In this document: positions 54,042-64,000 of the stretch, piece by piece
Numbering within the stretch: the first letter of the stretch is position 1
Layout: each line of letters opens with the position of its first letter
Source of the DNA: Carallia brachiata
Taxonomy: Eukaryota; Streptophyta; Magnoliopsida; Malpighiales; Rhizophoraceae
NCBI GenBank assembly: GCA_021464245.1
Contig: JADCRB010000075.1
Location: forward strand, 1 to 64,000
Direction of reading: 5' to 3'
DNA length: 64,000 nucleotides
Position numbers and translations under genes: made by a program
The notes under the pieces: generated by a model
Seen by the model: only the letters and a program-made list of their open reading frames with translations
Database searches by the model: none
Told to the model about the DNA's origin: nothing

Positions 54042-55162
54042 GTAGCAAAATCTTCATTTTTTTTGTAATTATATTGAAAATATGAAATAAAAAATTATTT
54101 TATTTTATTTCTCACAAAGTATTAATACAGTTGAAAAAAAAGATAAAATTTTGTTGCATTAGGCACAAAAGTCGGTCATTTTTATTTGAAAGCGTAATTT
54201 TTTCCTTCTTTTTCTCTTGTATTGCCAAATAAAAGAGATAAGATCAGAGAGGGGCGACCTTCGGAATTAAACAAAACAAATCACATTGATTTGGACATTC
54301 TTGCTCATGCTCGACACATTTAATTTTTCAATGTTTTCACACTTTTTTCTCAGCTGAAATCAACTATAATTTCGGCGTACGTAGCAAGTAAAGGGTGAAA
54401 TGGTATGCACAGTTAAAATGAATGTGTTTTTGTTTTTTGGATTGCAATCTAGTATCACAACTTAGCTTAATCATATCGTGAAACAAAATGCAATCAATCA
54501 TTGAGATTTTAAATAAGAGATGACATTGATCGTTTATCCTTTTGGATTCGTTTACTTGAAGTTTTTTCCTACAATAAACAAACTAGGAACAGGTCAACGT
54601 ATGTGGCTGATTAATCTAATCCCACAAAATATATTTTTTATGACATACAGTAACCAAAAAAAAAAAAAAAAAAAACTAGCTGTTCAATAAGTAGCGAAGA
54701 AATAAACTATGCAACTCCCCTTCTTGGCAAACCTACTACAACCATATCCACGCGGAATAAAGGTAAAAACTAGCTGGTGGATGGTCCCAAGGTTTATGAT
54801 GTTCAGTGCTTGTTAAGCCTATACTTGCTAAGTGATCTGTACAACTATGACCCTCCTGCAAGGTGTGCACGCGAGATTCATTGTCGATTTAAACGGAAAA
54901 TGAACATTTTTGAAGACCGATCTTTAGTTATTTCAATAGTTCCGTTAGGTACAAGGAATATTGAATTGCATTTCAATACAAATGAAAACAGGCATACTTG
55001 TTTGGTTAATTTACAAGCATTAGTTATAAAGTTTATCTATAATTGTTTTAGTCATCAATGGGGAGTCAATATTGGTCATGCGAGACACCACAACAGAAGC
55101 AGGTGGCTTACTCTTTGTCTCGTCCTTTGGAAGAATTAGAGTATAAAATTCAACAATGACAA

Positions 55163-55197
<35 letters not shown>

Positions 55198-57220
55198 CAT
55201 AGACAGTGTTAGTGACCCTTATAATATGAAATGCAGCGGAAGAATGTTGACTTCGAGAGAACGATATATAAAACAACCAGGCAACACTCTGGCAATATCT
55301 ATAGTAGTTGTCAATTATTAGGTTGCAAGATGTGCCGTGCCACCCCCCTTCCCAACCAAATGACTGTATATAAAATTCACAATTAAATATAAAATTAAAA
55401 AGTATAATCTGACTCTTAATATTTAAATATTTCAATTTGTAAATTTAAGATATTGAATGAAATTAATAGTGTATCATATGTTAAACTTAACACACATATA
55501 AATTATTTTTAGTTTTGTAAGACTAATCACAAAAAAATTTCAAGTTAAAAAACAAATTTTAAGTGATTAAAAGCAAATTATCGTCTATGTCCTGTTGATG
55601 GAAATCTGTGAATCATAAATAATAAGATTTGACGGAATAAATCCTGTCTCTAAAAAATTGTGGGAGCTTAAAGAAAATTCGGTGAGCACCGATAATTAAT
55701 AAGAGCTCATAAATGCATGATGGAGTCCTATATATATTGGGTTATTATTCATAAAAATTAGGCTAAATCGGACAACTGAACGTGTTGCGTGGAGCTGCAT
55801 CGATCGACAATAGAAAAGACAAAGAAAAGAAGAAAAATCAGTGTATATTATTTTTTTTTTAAAAAAAAGCTTGAAATACACAACGAAATAGACAATCAAG
55901 AATTTGAAAAAAAATATTACACAAAATTAAATTGATGCTTGATTTGATTTAACATCAACCTTACTCTGGGGTTAAATTTTCTTTTGGGTTTTTTGATTAG
56001 TAATTGATGTGGACAGAAATATTGCCGGTTAAGTTAGCAGGCATAATGATAAAGCCAAATAATGATAACGAAATGCAATGTGAAATGGAGAACTAGCAAT
56101 AGGGGTATGGATTCCTTTATTTGTTTTTCTGATAATCTCCGTTAGACAAATTAATTAATCAATCGGGCGAGGAAGTTATTTTAAGACACCAGATGTATTA
56201 CCAGTCATGTGATTTGGTGATTTAGTAGTTACACTCTTAATTTTAGTAGTTAAAGTTCAAATCTTGACAATGATCATAAAAAAAATAAATAAATATCATA
56301 TTCAAATAAAAGTAAAAAAAACCAAAATAGCTATGTAAAAGAATGTAATTATTTTACAAGGGTGTTGGACTCAAAATCATGATCCTTAATTGAACACTTA
56401 GTAACCAGAATTAAGAATGATGTAAAAAATAAAACAAAATTAAGAATGATGTAGCAATAATAACCCTACTATTAGACCAACTAATAATAATAATAATAAT
56501 AACCCTACTATGAGCAATCCAACTACTATGGTAACCATTATTAATATTTTTTTTTTTTAAGTTCTTGTTGTTCTAGTTTCTTTTTAAGAAAATCTTGGCT
56601 CTGGTACATGCAAGGCCCCTTGTAATCTTGTGTTCTCATTTATTGGTTTGACAAGAATGAAGTGGTTTATCTACCAAGACAACCCTCCGGAGAAAGGAAA
56701 TAACAAACGTGCGTGTTATCTGATGGGTTTTTTGCTCATGAATCATGAGATTATATATATCTCTTTTGGTGAAATTTAACAAAATTAAACATAACGTCAT
56801 AATTTTCTTGATTTTTTTTTTTTTTGCCTTAAGGAAGGGTTAAACTTAGCCAATAAAAAAGTGTGAAAGAAATCAAACTTCTGACCACACTTTTAACCAA
56901 TAAAATTGATGACCACTTAATCGTTGCATATATATTATCTTGACTTTTCCTCCTGTAACTGGCTACGCAAGTGTCATTGGTTTCACCGACAAGAACATTA
57001 GGTTCTAATTACAGCCATTAATCTATGCTCTAGCAACTCCTTTTTTTTTTTGTGTCAAGAAAAAAAAAAAACAGGAGTGTTAGCCCAATCAGGAAGATTG
57101 TCCTAGCAATTCAATTTCTTTTGACAAAATTTTATTTTTGGACAAAATTCTATAAGAAAACATTCAATTATTAAATCTTCCCCTTCAGTCCTAATGCTTC
57201 TTACAAGCTAAACTATTCAT
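54042..57220. repeat. 3.2-kb direct repeat, copy B (no gene)
   Basis: Begins immediately after the N with the sequence found at 50839. The match ends at 57220 (AACTATTCAT), after which single-copy DNA continues. Confidence 0.9.
55163..55196. repeat. (ATT)n microsatellite, copy B
   Basis: Counterpart of 51975-52003 with a longer uninterrupted tract. Confidence 0.85.
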
Positions 57221-58380
57221 TTGAGTCACACGAAACTAACTAAATAGATGATGTTGAGTATTGAGATTATCTTTTTTAACAAATATCTTTTATAGTATTT
57301 ATCATTAAATTAATCTTTATCCTTAACATAACAATATATTCCGAAATAATCGCAACAGTCATTGTAGTCCAAAATTCCATTATTCATGAATCATTTCTCA
57401 AAGATGTCAGAATTTTGCACCAATAATAATAATAATCACAACCAAACAAATCCAACGGTCTTATTTGCTTTCTGTTTTTCTTCTCGCGCACAAAGTTACA
57501 AATCCAACGTTCATATTTTAGTGAAACCAGACAAATTTTACACCCAAAAAAAATCGTTCATTTAATGGTAAATCAAAGATCATTTATCTGTAAAACCATT
57601 TGTCGGAAAAAGTGGGCCACCTGCCGGTGATGGCAACCTTGTTGACATGTTCTAATAAGCCACGTGTACGGCTGTAAGTCGATCCTTGTAAGCTAGAGTT
57701 TGACTCAAGCATGCAAAATAAAGCAATCGGCCTTTTTGGATCCAACACGACCACTGGCAGCGAAACGGTCAAGTAGGAGCAGGAAGTTGGTGGGGTCCGT
57801 TGGTTTCGCAGTTGTGGCAGAAGGAAATTGATCACGAACTGTAAAATAATTTATTTTTTAAAATATTTATAAAAAAATATTTACAATAAAAATAATAATT
57901 TTTTATAATTTATTTAAAGTATAGTTTGTATTTTTCTCAGAAAATAATATCAATTCAGAAAAAGAATAAGTTAGTTTTTTTAAAATCTCAAAATTTTGAT
58001 CAAAATTTTTATTGTAAAAACATGAAACAAAATCTAAAAAATGAGAAAAAAATTTTCTTATAAAATATTTCATACAAATAAACACAAAAATTTCATTTGT
58101 GGTAAAACAAGTGAAATCTAGGGGACATTTAAAAACATATCTATTAATTCTATGAGTATTTAACTTGTGTTAAAAAAATATTTTCAAGACAGAAGACTTT
58201 AAAAATTTAATAATATCAAATGTACGTAAATTTATACTAAATTTCATTTTTTCTAAAGTCTATGTAATATGGATGCCTCACTAAGTTATTATTAGATCAT
58301 GATATTAGTTACAAAGTATAATTTTATTTCAAAAATTACATTTTTTTGTTAACAAATTCCAATAAATATACAACTTTCTT

Positions 58381-58411
<31 letters not shown>

Positions 58412-58568
58412 GTTCAGTTTTCCAGTTTTTCCAAGAGTATTAGCAAGTTAAGCAACTAGCATGCACATCTGAACCAAATCATTTCCAAATTGGCAAAAAA
58501 AATCTCCAAAACCTCTACTGCGCATGCCACCACAATTGACGCCATGATCACCCCACCAGCCTTAGCTT
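57221..58568. other. Spacer upstream of the GH17 gene
   Basis: AT-rich, with a decayed family 1 MITE (57836-58088) and a 29-bp poly(T) at 58383-58411. No gene. Confidence 0.45.
57836..58088. mobile_element. Tourist-like MITE (family 1), decayed
   Basis: Shares ACTGTAAAATAATTTATTTT and the end CATACAAATAAACACA with 14574-14850 in the same orientation. Termini and flanking TTA are no longer clear. Confidence 0.5.
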
Positions 58569-58570
58569 AT

Positions 58571-58603
58571 TATAAAGGTCACTATCCCACCTCAAACCAC
58601 CCA

Positions 58604-58634
<31 letters not shown>
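58571..58634 (+). promoter_or_regulatory. GH17 core promoter: TATA box and CT-rich leader
   Basis: TATAAAG at 58571-58577, then a CT repeat at 58604-58634 that would sit at the start of the transcript. The ATG is at 58662. Confidence 0.55.
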
Positions 58635-58661
58635 GTGCTCTGTTTTCCCAAAAACCAGAGC

Positions 58662-60957
58662 ATGGAAGCCTTAGCCTTCTCATTATCCTTCTTCTTTGTA
58701 TTCATCTCATTCTCCGCTTTCTCCGGTAGTTTTCTCACTCTGAAACTGAAACTGTCTTCTCCTACGTTTGTGTTGTGTCTTAATTTGTTTTTCTTTTGTT
58801 GTTATTGAATCGTTGTTGGACAGGATTTAGAAAACTAGATTTTACAGATAACTTGCTATCGGACGGAACGAAATAACGAGAATAGATTTATGTATCCAAC
58901 TCAATTGAATTTGAGATTGAGACTTTGTTGTTGTGATTTTTATTGTTGTCTGACGTTTAATATTTTGATTTTTTTTGTTTTTTTGGGTGTCTTGCAGATG
59001 CAGCAGGGGGAACAATAGGAGTGAACTATGGCCGAGTGGCTAACAACCTACCGCCGCCGTCGCAAGTGATGCAGCTTCTCAAATCTCAAGGCATCAACCG
59101 GGTCAAGCTCTATGATACCGACTCTTCCGTCTTGACGGCGCTTGCGAACTCCGCCATTAACGTTGTTGTCGCCCTCCCCAACGAGCTCCTCTCCTCCACC
59201 GCTGCTGACCAGTCATTCGCAGACAACTGGGTCCAAGCCAACATCTCCAAGTACTACCCCGCCACCCAAATCGAAGCCATTGCAGTGGGCAACGAAGTCT
59301 TTGTCGACCCGAATAACACGACCCGATTCCTCGTGCCCGCCATGAATGTGTACAATTCTCTGGTGAAATTCAATCTTTCTTCCATTAAAATCTCTTCCCC
59401 AATAGCTCTAAGTGCCCTCCAAAATTCCTACCCGTCGTCATCCGGGTCATTCAAACCCGACTTGATACCCGTGATCAAGCCCATGTTGGATTTCCTGCGT
59501 CAGTCCGGGTCCTATCTCATGGTTAATGCGTACCCCTTCTTCGCTTACTCTGCAAATTCTGATAAAATCTCTTTGGATTACGCCTTGTTTAAGCAGAACC
59601 CGGGCGTGACGGATTCGGGTAACGGGTTGAAATACTATAGCCTGCTGGAGGCCCAACTCGACGCCGTTTTTGCCGCGATGTCCGCCATCCAATACGGCGA
59701 CGTAAAGGCGGTTGTAACTGAAACAGGATGGCCCTCCCTGGGTGATTCTGATGAGATTGGTGCGGGCCAGGCTAATGCGGCGTCGTATAATGGGAATTTG
59801 GTTAAGAGAGTTTTAACCGGAGGTGGGACCCCTCTTAGACCCCAGGACCCACTTAACGTCTACTTATTCGCTCTCTTCAATGAGAATCAAAATCAGGGCC
59901 CACATCAGAGAGAAATTACGGGTGTTTTATCCTAATGAGCAGAAAGTTTACAGTGTTCCGTTCACACAGGAGCAGCTTGCGAGCTGGCAGTCAACGCCGG
60001 TCAATGGCAGCAAAACCCAGGTTCCGGCACCTGTTCCGGCGGCCGCTGAAGTGTCGACGTCGACGGCGGGCCAGACTTGGTGTGTGGCAAATGGGAATGC
60101 CGCGGCGGAGAAGCTACAGGCTGCGCTGAATTATGCTTGCGGGCAGGGAGCCGCTGATTGCCGTCCGATTCAGCCTGGCGCCACGTGTTACGATCCGGAT
60201 ACGCTTGAGGCCCACGCTTCGTACGCCTTCAACAGTTACTATCAGAAGAATGCACGTGGCGCTGGCACGTGTGAATTTGGTGGTGCGGCTTATGTGGTCA
60301 CGCAACCTCCTAGTAAGCACACGATCTCCAACTACTTCTGAGAATTTTAACCTTTGATTAGTAATCAATAATAATCCCCTACCATGCGATTATATTGGCA
60401 TTAATTTCTGTTTATTGAGACTATATTAAGAGGACGATAATTATTGGTAACCAACGGCTGTGAGCATAGTTGAAGAGTCATAAGTTGTGTTTATTATATA
60501 ACTGCAATTTGGTGATACGTGAGTATTTTTTTTTGTTGATTAGTTGCAGTTGAGTCTTAAATTCGAGACATTTAATTTTATATACTGCCGTAGAATTAAT
60601 CGAGTTATAATTTCTTAGTGTGATAGTATGCATTAAAGAGATTATAGTCTCTCATGTCCGCACAAGAATGCCACAAGAATGCTAGGACCTTGTGCAGTTG
60701 AGTAAATAGTAACGTTATATTTATTGAAAATCATATTAAAAAAATAAATATGTCCCATTAGCTCTACTATTACCGTTTTTTTTTTTAAATTAGTAAGTCC
60801 AATTTTAACAAATTAAAAAAGCAGGTTGCAATTTTTTTCATCTTTTATTTATTTGCAATATTTGACCTAGCATTTTTGTGAAAAAAAAAAAGGCTAAATA
60901 GTTGATTTACCTTCTGGTGCAGGGTTCGGAAAGTGCGAGTTCCCCACTGGATACTAA
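58662..60957 (+). CDS. Glucan endo-1,3-beta-glucosidase (GH17) with X8/CBM43 domain
   Basis: Hydrolyses callose-type beta-1,3-glucan in the apoplast. Exons 58662-58725, 58998-60312 and 60923-60957. The protein is 471 aa once two single-base losses are allowed for. A signal peptide (MEALAFSLSFFFVFISFSAFS) is cleaved before GGTIGVNYGRVANNLP. GH17 acid/base Glu is in AVGNEVFVD (~residue 119) and nucleophile Glu in TETGWPS (~262). The X8 domain has its cysteines in TWCVANG, LNYACGQGAADC, CYDP, TCEFGG and, in the last exon, KCEFPTGY. No hydrophobic tail for a GPI anchor is present. The losses are in GGCCCACATC (one A) and GGGTGTTTTA (one T), 59897-59927; with them restored the total is exactly 472 codons including the stop. 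Probably functional in the real genome. Confidence 0.9.
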
Positions 60958-63156
60958 TTGGACGAAGATGACGAGTCTCATTAATTTGGTGAATCTTAGG
61001 TTGGAAATTGGATAGGATGAATATATTTATTTTTCAAATATATATGTATAGACAGTTGGAGATTTTTTTTTTTGCTTTTGTTTTTTTTTTGCTTGTGTAT
61101 TCATTCACGCCTCCATATATGATGAGTAGTTGTGATTGTTATCTGTTGCTTTGACAAATTTTGCCCATTGGTTTGATTTCTTCTCTCTATGTATTGACTG
61201 ATAATGCTTTCCCATTTTTATATTGTAGTAGGTTAGAAGATGAGGTAAATGACATGGACCTTGTTCTTCATTTTTTTTTTTTTTTTTTTTTAGTTTCGGT
61301 TGTTGACAGGGAGTTTTCTATAAGTGGGAGTTTTAAACTTGATTACTACTAAATTATATAGTTCTTTAAATTATCAATTCTGAGGCTTCTCGAGTTTGGC
61401 ATGGATCTGAAAAAAAAAAATGCAATAAACATTGTTAGTTGTATATATAAACAGGAGACTACAACCGTGATGGTTAGGGGAAATCCTAGCATTACCTCTA
61501 TTAGACCCAAAAACTAAGCTCAATAGGAGTAAGTATCCCCTTTTAAAAGAACACTTTCAAATATTCTAAAAATATGTATGTACTTCGTTATAAATACCAC
61601 CTATTGAATACGAGACGGAAACCAACATGATAAGCTTTTTTTTTTTCTCCAAAGCCTGCTGCCGACAGTCTTCCGTCTTCCCTCTGAAATATGGGGTCGT
61701 ATTAAGAGAAAAGGAGACCTCCCATATGGACAGTGTGTGACTCCTTCTTATTTTTATTTTTATTTTTTTTCGTTTCTCTTGAGACTCAGCAAGTAGTTTC
61801 TATTTCCGCAAGTTTGAGGGAGAACACCTGAATAATTTTTTATTCCCGTTTGATGCATTGAAATGAATGACAAGTTCGAGTCAAGTTTCTTATCTTAAAT
61901 TCAAGAACACTCAAGACATGGTTAGGTAGTCATGGGAAAGAAGAGATTACAGTCTTTCTAAATAACAACGGTCAAATTTATACCAAGTCATTAGACCAAA
62001 AAAATTATATTATACAATAAATCATTTTATCCAAATGCAAAGACTTGAGCTATTAAGTAAGTCCTAACATTAACTTATCAGTGCAATGACCAATATTTTT
62101 ACGATGATCCTTTCTTTGTTTTTTTTTTTGTTAAAAAAAAGTACTATTAAGTATGATCTATAGATATATCTGATATATTTATTCACGCAAACAGACAAAA
62201 ATACAAATAAAATATACATATATTAAAATTCGAAATGAAATGTGAAGATAGTGTGTTTTAAATATACAATTTCTCAGTCATAAAACTATAATATTATACC
62301 AAGAAAAACTATTCTACCCAAAAATTATGTTACCTTAAACAATGAATTATACATTAATATCTAACACATTCTGTTAATTAAAATTTGCGGAAGAATTTTC
62401 CTCTGGCAAGCCTTGGAGGGATGTGTGTTAGCTCTTACATCTGAGCCATTGATTGGATTGGGATGTGTGTTAAACAAGATTGTGTTGTGTCAGCTCCATC
62501 CTTATACAAAATTTAGTTATTAGTTAATAGTTACGGGGCATTCCTCTGGCAAAAAATGAAATATTTTGTAGATGCACGTGTATTATTTCTGTGTTGCATC
62601 TTATGACTCGGTCTGATTAAAGGCATGCCTTTTGTAGTGAAATTGGGAGATTTATGAAAAGAAAAAAGACGATTGCATGTAATTAATTTTTCTGCAGTTT
62701 ATCCTCCTGTGTCTGAGGATGCAAAGTTTCAGTTTGCACGAGTATACAGCTCCTGTACTTTCCACGCACTCCTGTAATTTCTGCTTTTGAGGATCAATAC
62801 CTTCCGTCGAAATTTCGTTAATTTCACTAAAGAAATTGTGGTTGACATAGACTATTTATTTAATTTTTTGTTTTATGTTTTATGTTTAAGGTTATGATAT
62901 TAAATTTTGAAATCGTTCTCGTATACTTTAATAGTCCTTTTGAATTGTGAGATTTTAGTAAAAAAAAATTGTGAAAAAAGAAAGTTATGAGAAAATAATG
63001 AGAAATTAAAATTTCATATTTAAATTACATGAAAAAAATATAAAAAGAAAAATTTATAGATAAAATGACAAAAATATTCTCACAAAAAATTGAATAATTT
63101 GTTAAAATTATAAAAATACTCTTATAACTAATTGAATGGACTGAAACTATTTTAGT

Positions 63157-63160
<4 letters not shown>

Positions 63161-63189
<29 letters not shown>
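63161..63189. repeat. (AT)n microsatellite
   Basis: 29-bp AT run. Confidence 0.9.
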
Positions 63190-63192
<3 letters not shown>

Positions 63193-63624
63193 GTTTCTTT
63201 TCCTTTTTCCAATACCTTTCCAATTGTTCTCTTCTTCATTAACAAAAAAATGAAAATGCCTCGAATTCAGTGTTTTGTTTTCCCTTTTTTGTTTGGTGTA
63301 ATTGTTTCCCTTTTTTTTTTTTTTTTCCTAATCTAGTACTGAATACACGGTAAGAGATGACTCTTAATATCACTAGATTAAAATTGGTTGTAATTGTAAT
63401 GGGCTATTCGAATCTGCTTTCCTAGCAAAAATGGGGCAGCCTCCAATGGCCCTGCCTCACCAACGGGACTGTTACATGACATCTGTGGATATGTTGTGCA
63501 TGTAAAGTTGCTAGTTTACGGAGTTTTGTTAGGCCCTCACATGATTTCTACTTTCTAGATGATTGGTAGTTTTGGGCTTCAGCTGGTATCTACTCGGCCT
63601 AAGAACAAAAGGGGGTCTCTAAAA

Positions 63625-63740
63625 TACGTACTTTCGTAAACCAAAAGAAAAAAGAACGTATGTTACTGACCAAAAAAAAGGTACGTACTTTCTTAGATAA
63701 AAAAAGGGTACGTACTTTTCTTTTCGATAAAAAAAAAAAG
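63625..63740. repeat. Imperfect tandem repeat around TACGTACTTT
   Basis: Units of roughly 40-45 bp, each with ACGTACTTT or ACGTATGTT followed by an A-rich stretch; three units visible. Confidence 0.5.
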
Positions 63741-64000
63741 AAAAGTATTTACTTTATTAATAATCAATTTCCCTTAAAAAAATTTTCATATTTCTTAATT
63801 TTTTACGGTAACATTTTTTTTTTGAAATTAGTTCGCAACGTTACTTCTATTATATTAAATCAATTCAACAGTTAAGTTTATTGTTAAATCTGTTAACATG
63901 GTCGTTAAGTCCTCTGACGTGGCGGTGACTGGCTGCCACCTTATATAAAACTCATAATCATGTCATGTTATAAATTGGCAATGACGTGTCATTTTAAAAT

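Larger units (their letters stand above)
60958..64000. other. Spacer after the GH17 gene
   Basis: GH17 3' UTR and AT-rich DNA to the window end. Contains poly(T) runs, an AT microsatellite and a short imperfect tandem repeat. 62398-62409 and 62552-62563 share TTCCTCTGGCAA. No gene seen. Confidence 0.45.

Noticed and set aside
51586..55139. Repeated 120-codon plus-strand ORFs at 51586-51951 and 54777-55139
   Set aside because: They start at GTG, lack any recognisable family or signals, change sequence and frame between copies, and lie in the duplicated AT-rich block.
59142..60368. Several ORFs in other frames across the GH17 gene
   Set aside because: GC-rich coding sequence leaves alternative frames open; all lie over the GH17/X8 coding exon and share no independent signals.
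62398..62563. 12-bp direct repeats TTCCTCTGGCAA as a transposon target duplication
   Set aside because: The 140 bp between them has no terminal repeats or poly(A), so chance or simple duplication is as likely.

Overview
The window is nuclear DNA of a flowering plant, most likely a woody eudicot. The genes are plant-specific (GDP-L-galactose phosphorylase with its upstream ORF, plastid aspartate carbamoyltransferase, GH9 and GH17-X8 glucanases, SUMO, a peroxisomal acyl-activating enzyme). They are split by AT-rich GT-AG introns, and the spacers are AT-rich and full of MITEs and one LINE. A Citrus-like or other rosid source is only a guess. Nothing prokaryotic, organellar or viral is present.

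Layout. 0.3-1.6 kb: F-box/LRR gene (minus, frameshifted). 4.2-7.2 kb: complete GDP-L-galactose phosphorylase gene (GGP, minus), the committed step of ascorbate synthesis, with an ACG-initiated upstream ORF in its leader. 8.0-10.2 kb: divergently transcribed aspartate carbamoyltransferase (PYRB, plus). 12.3-13.7 kb: a two-exon gene for a small charged protein of unknown function. 15.3-15.4 kb: 3' tip of a GH9 endoglucanase, cut off at a single N (15419). 15.4-25.5 kb: the same GGP(5' part)-PYRB-small gene-GH9 tail block again. 25.4-28.8 kb: complete GH9 gene (minus). 30.5-30.8 kb: cactin-like pseudogene fragment. 31.6-32.7 kb: intact SUMO gene (minus). 34.7-40.8 kb: near-complete LINE with target-site duplication and poly(A). 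42-46.2 kb: cluster of small inverted-repeat elements. 46.6-48.5 kb: AAE1-like acyl-activating enzyme ending in a peroxisomal signal. 50.8-57.2 kb: a gene-free 3.2 kb block present twice around a second single N (54041). 58.7-61.0 kb: GH17 beta-1,3-glucanase with X8 domain. The rest is spacer.

The main structural conclusion is that both large direct repeats look like unmerged overlapping contig ends rather than biological duplications. Each pair of copies abuts a single N, each copy begins or ends exactly at that N, and the copies differ mostly by 1-2 base indels that damage conserved reading frames. The real locus is probably about 50.7 kb with one copy of each gene. Several genes outside the repeats (AAE1, GH17, GH9, F-box) also carry 1-2 base frameshifts that exon-length arithmetic resolves cleanly, so they are more likely consensus errors than dead genes.

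The best biological signal is the GGP upstream ORF: a 69-codon frame opening with ACG in an A(-3)/G(+4) context. It matches a known ascorbate-feedback arrangement. I found no credible new multi-gene system.
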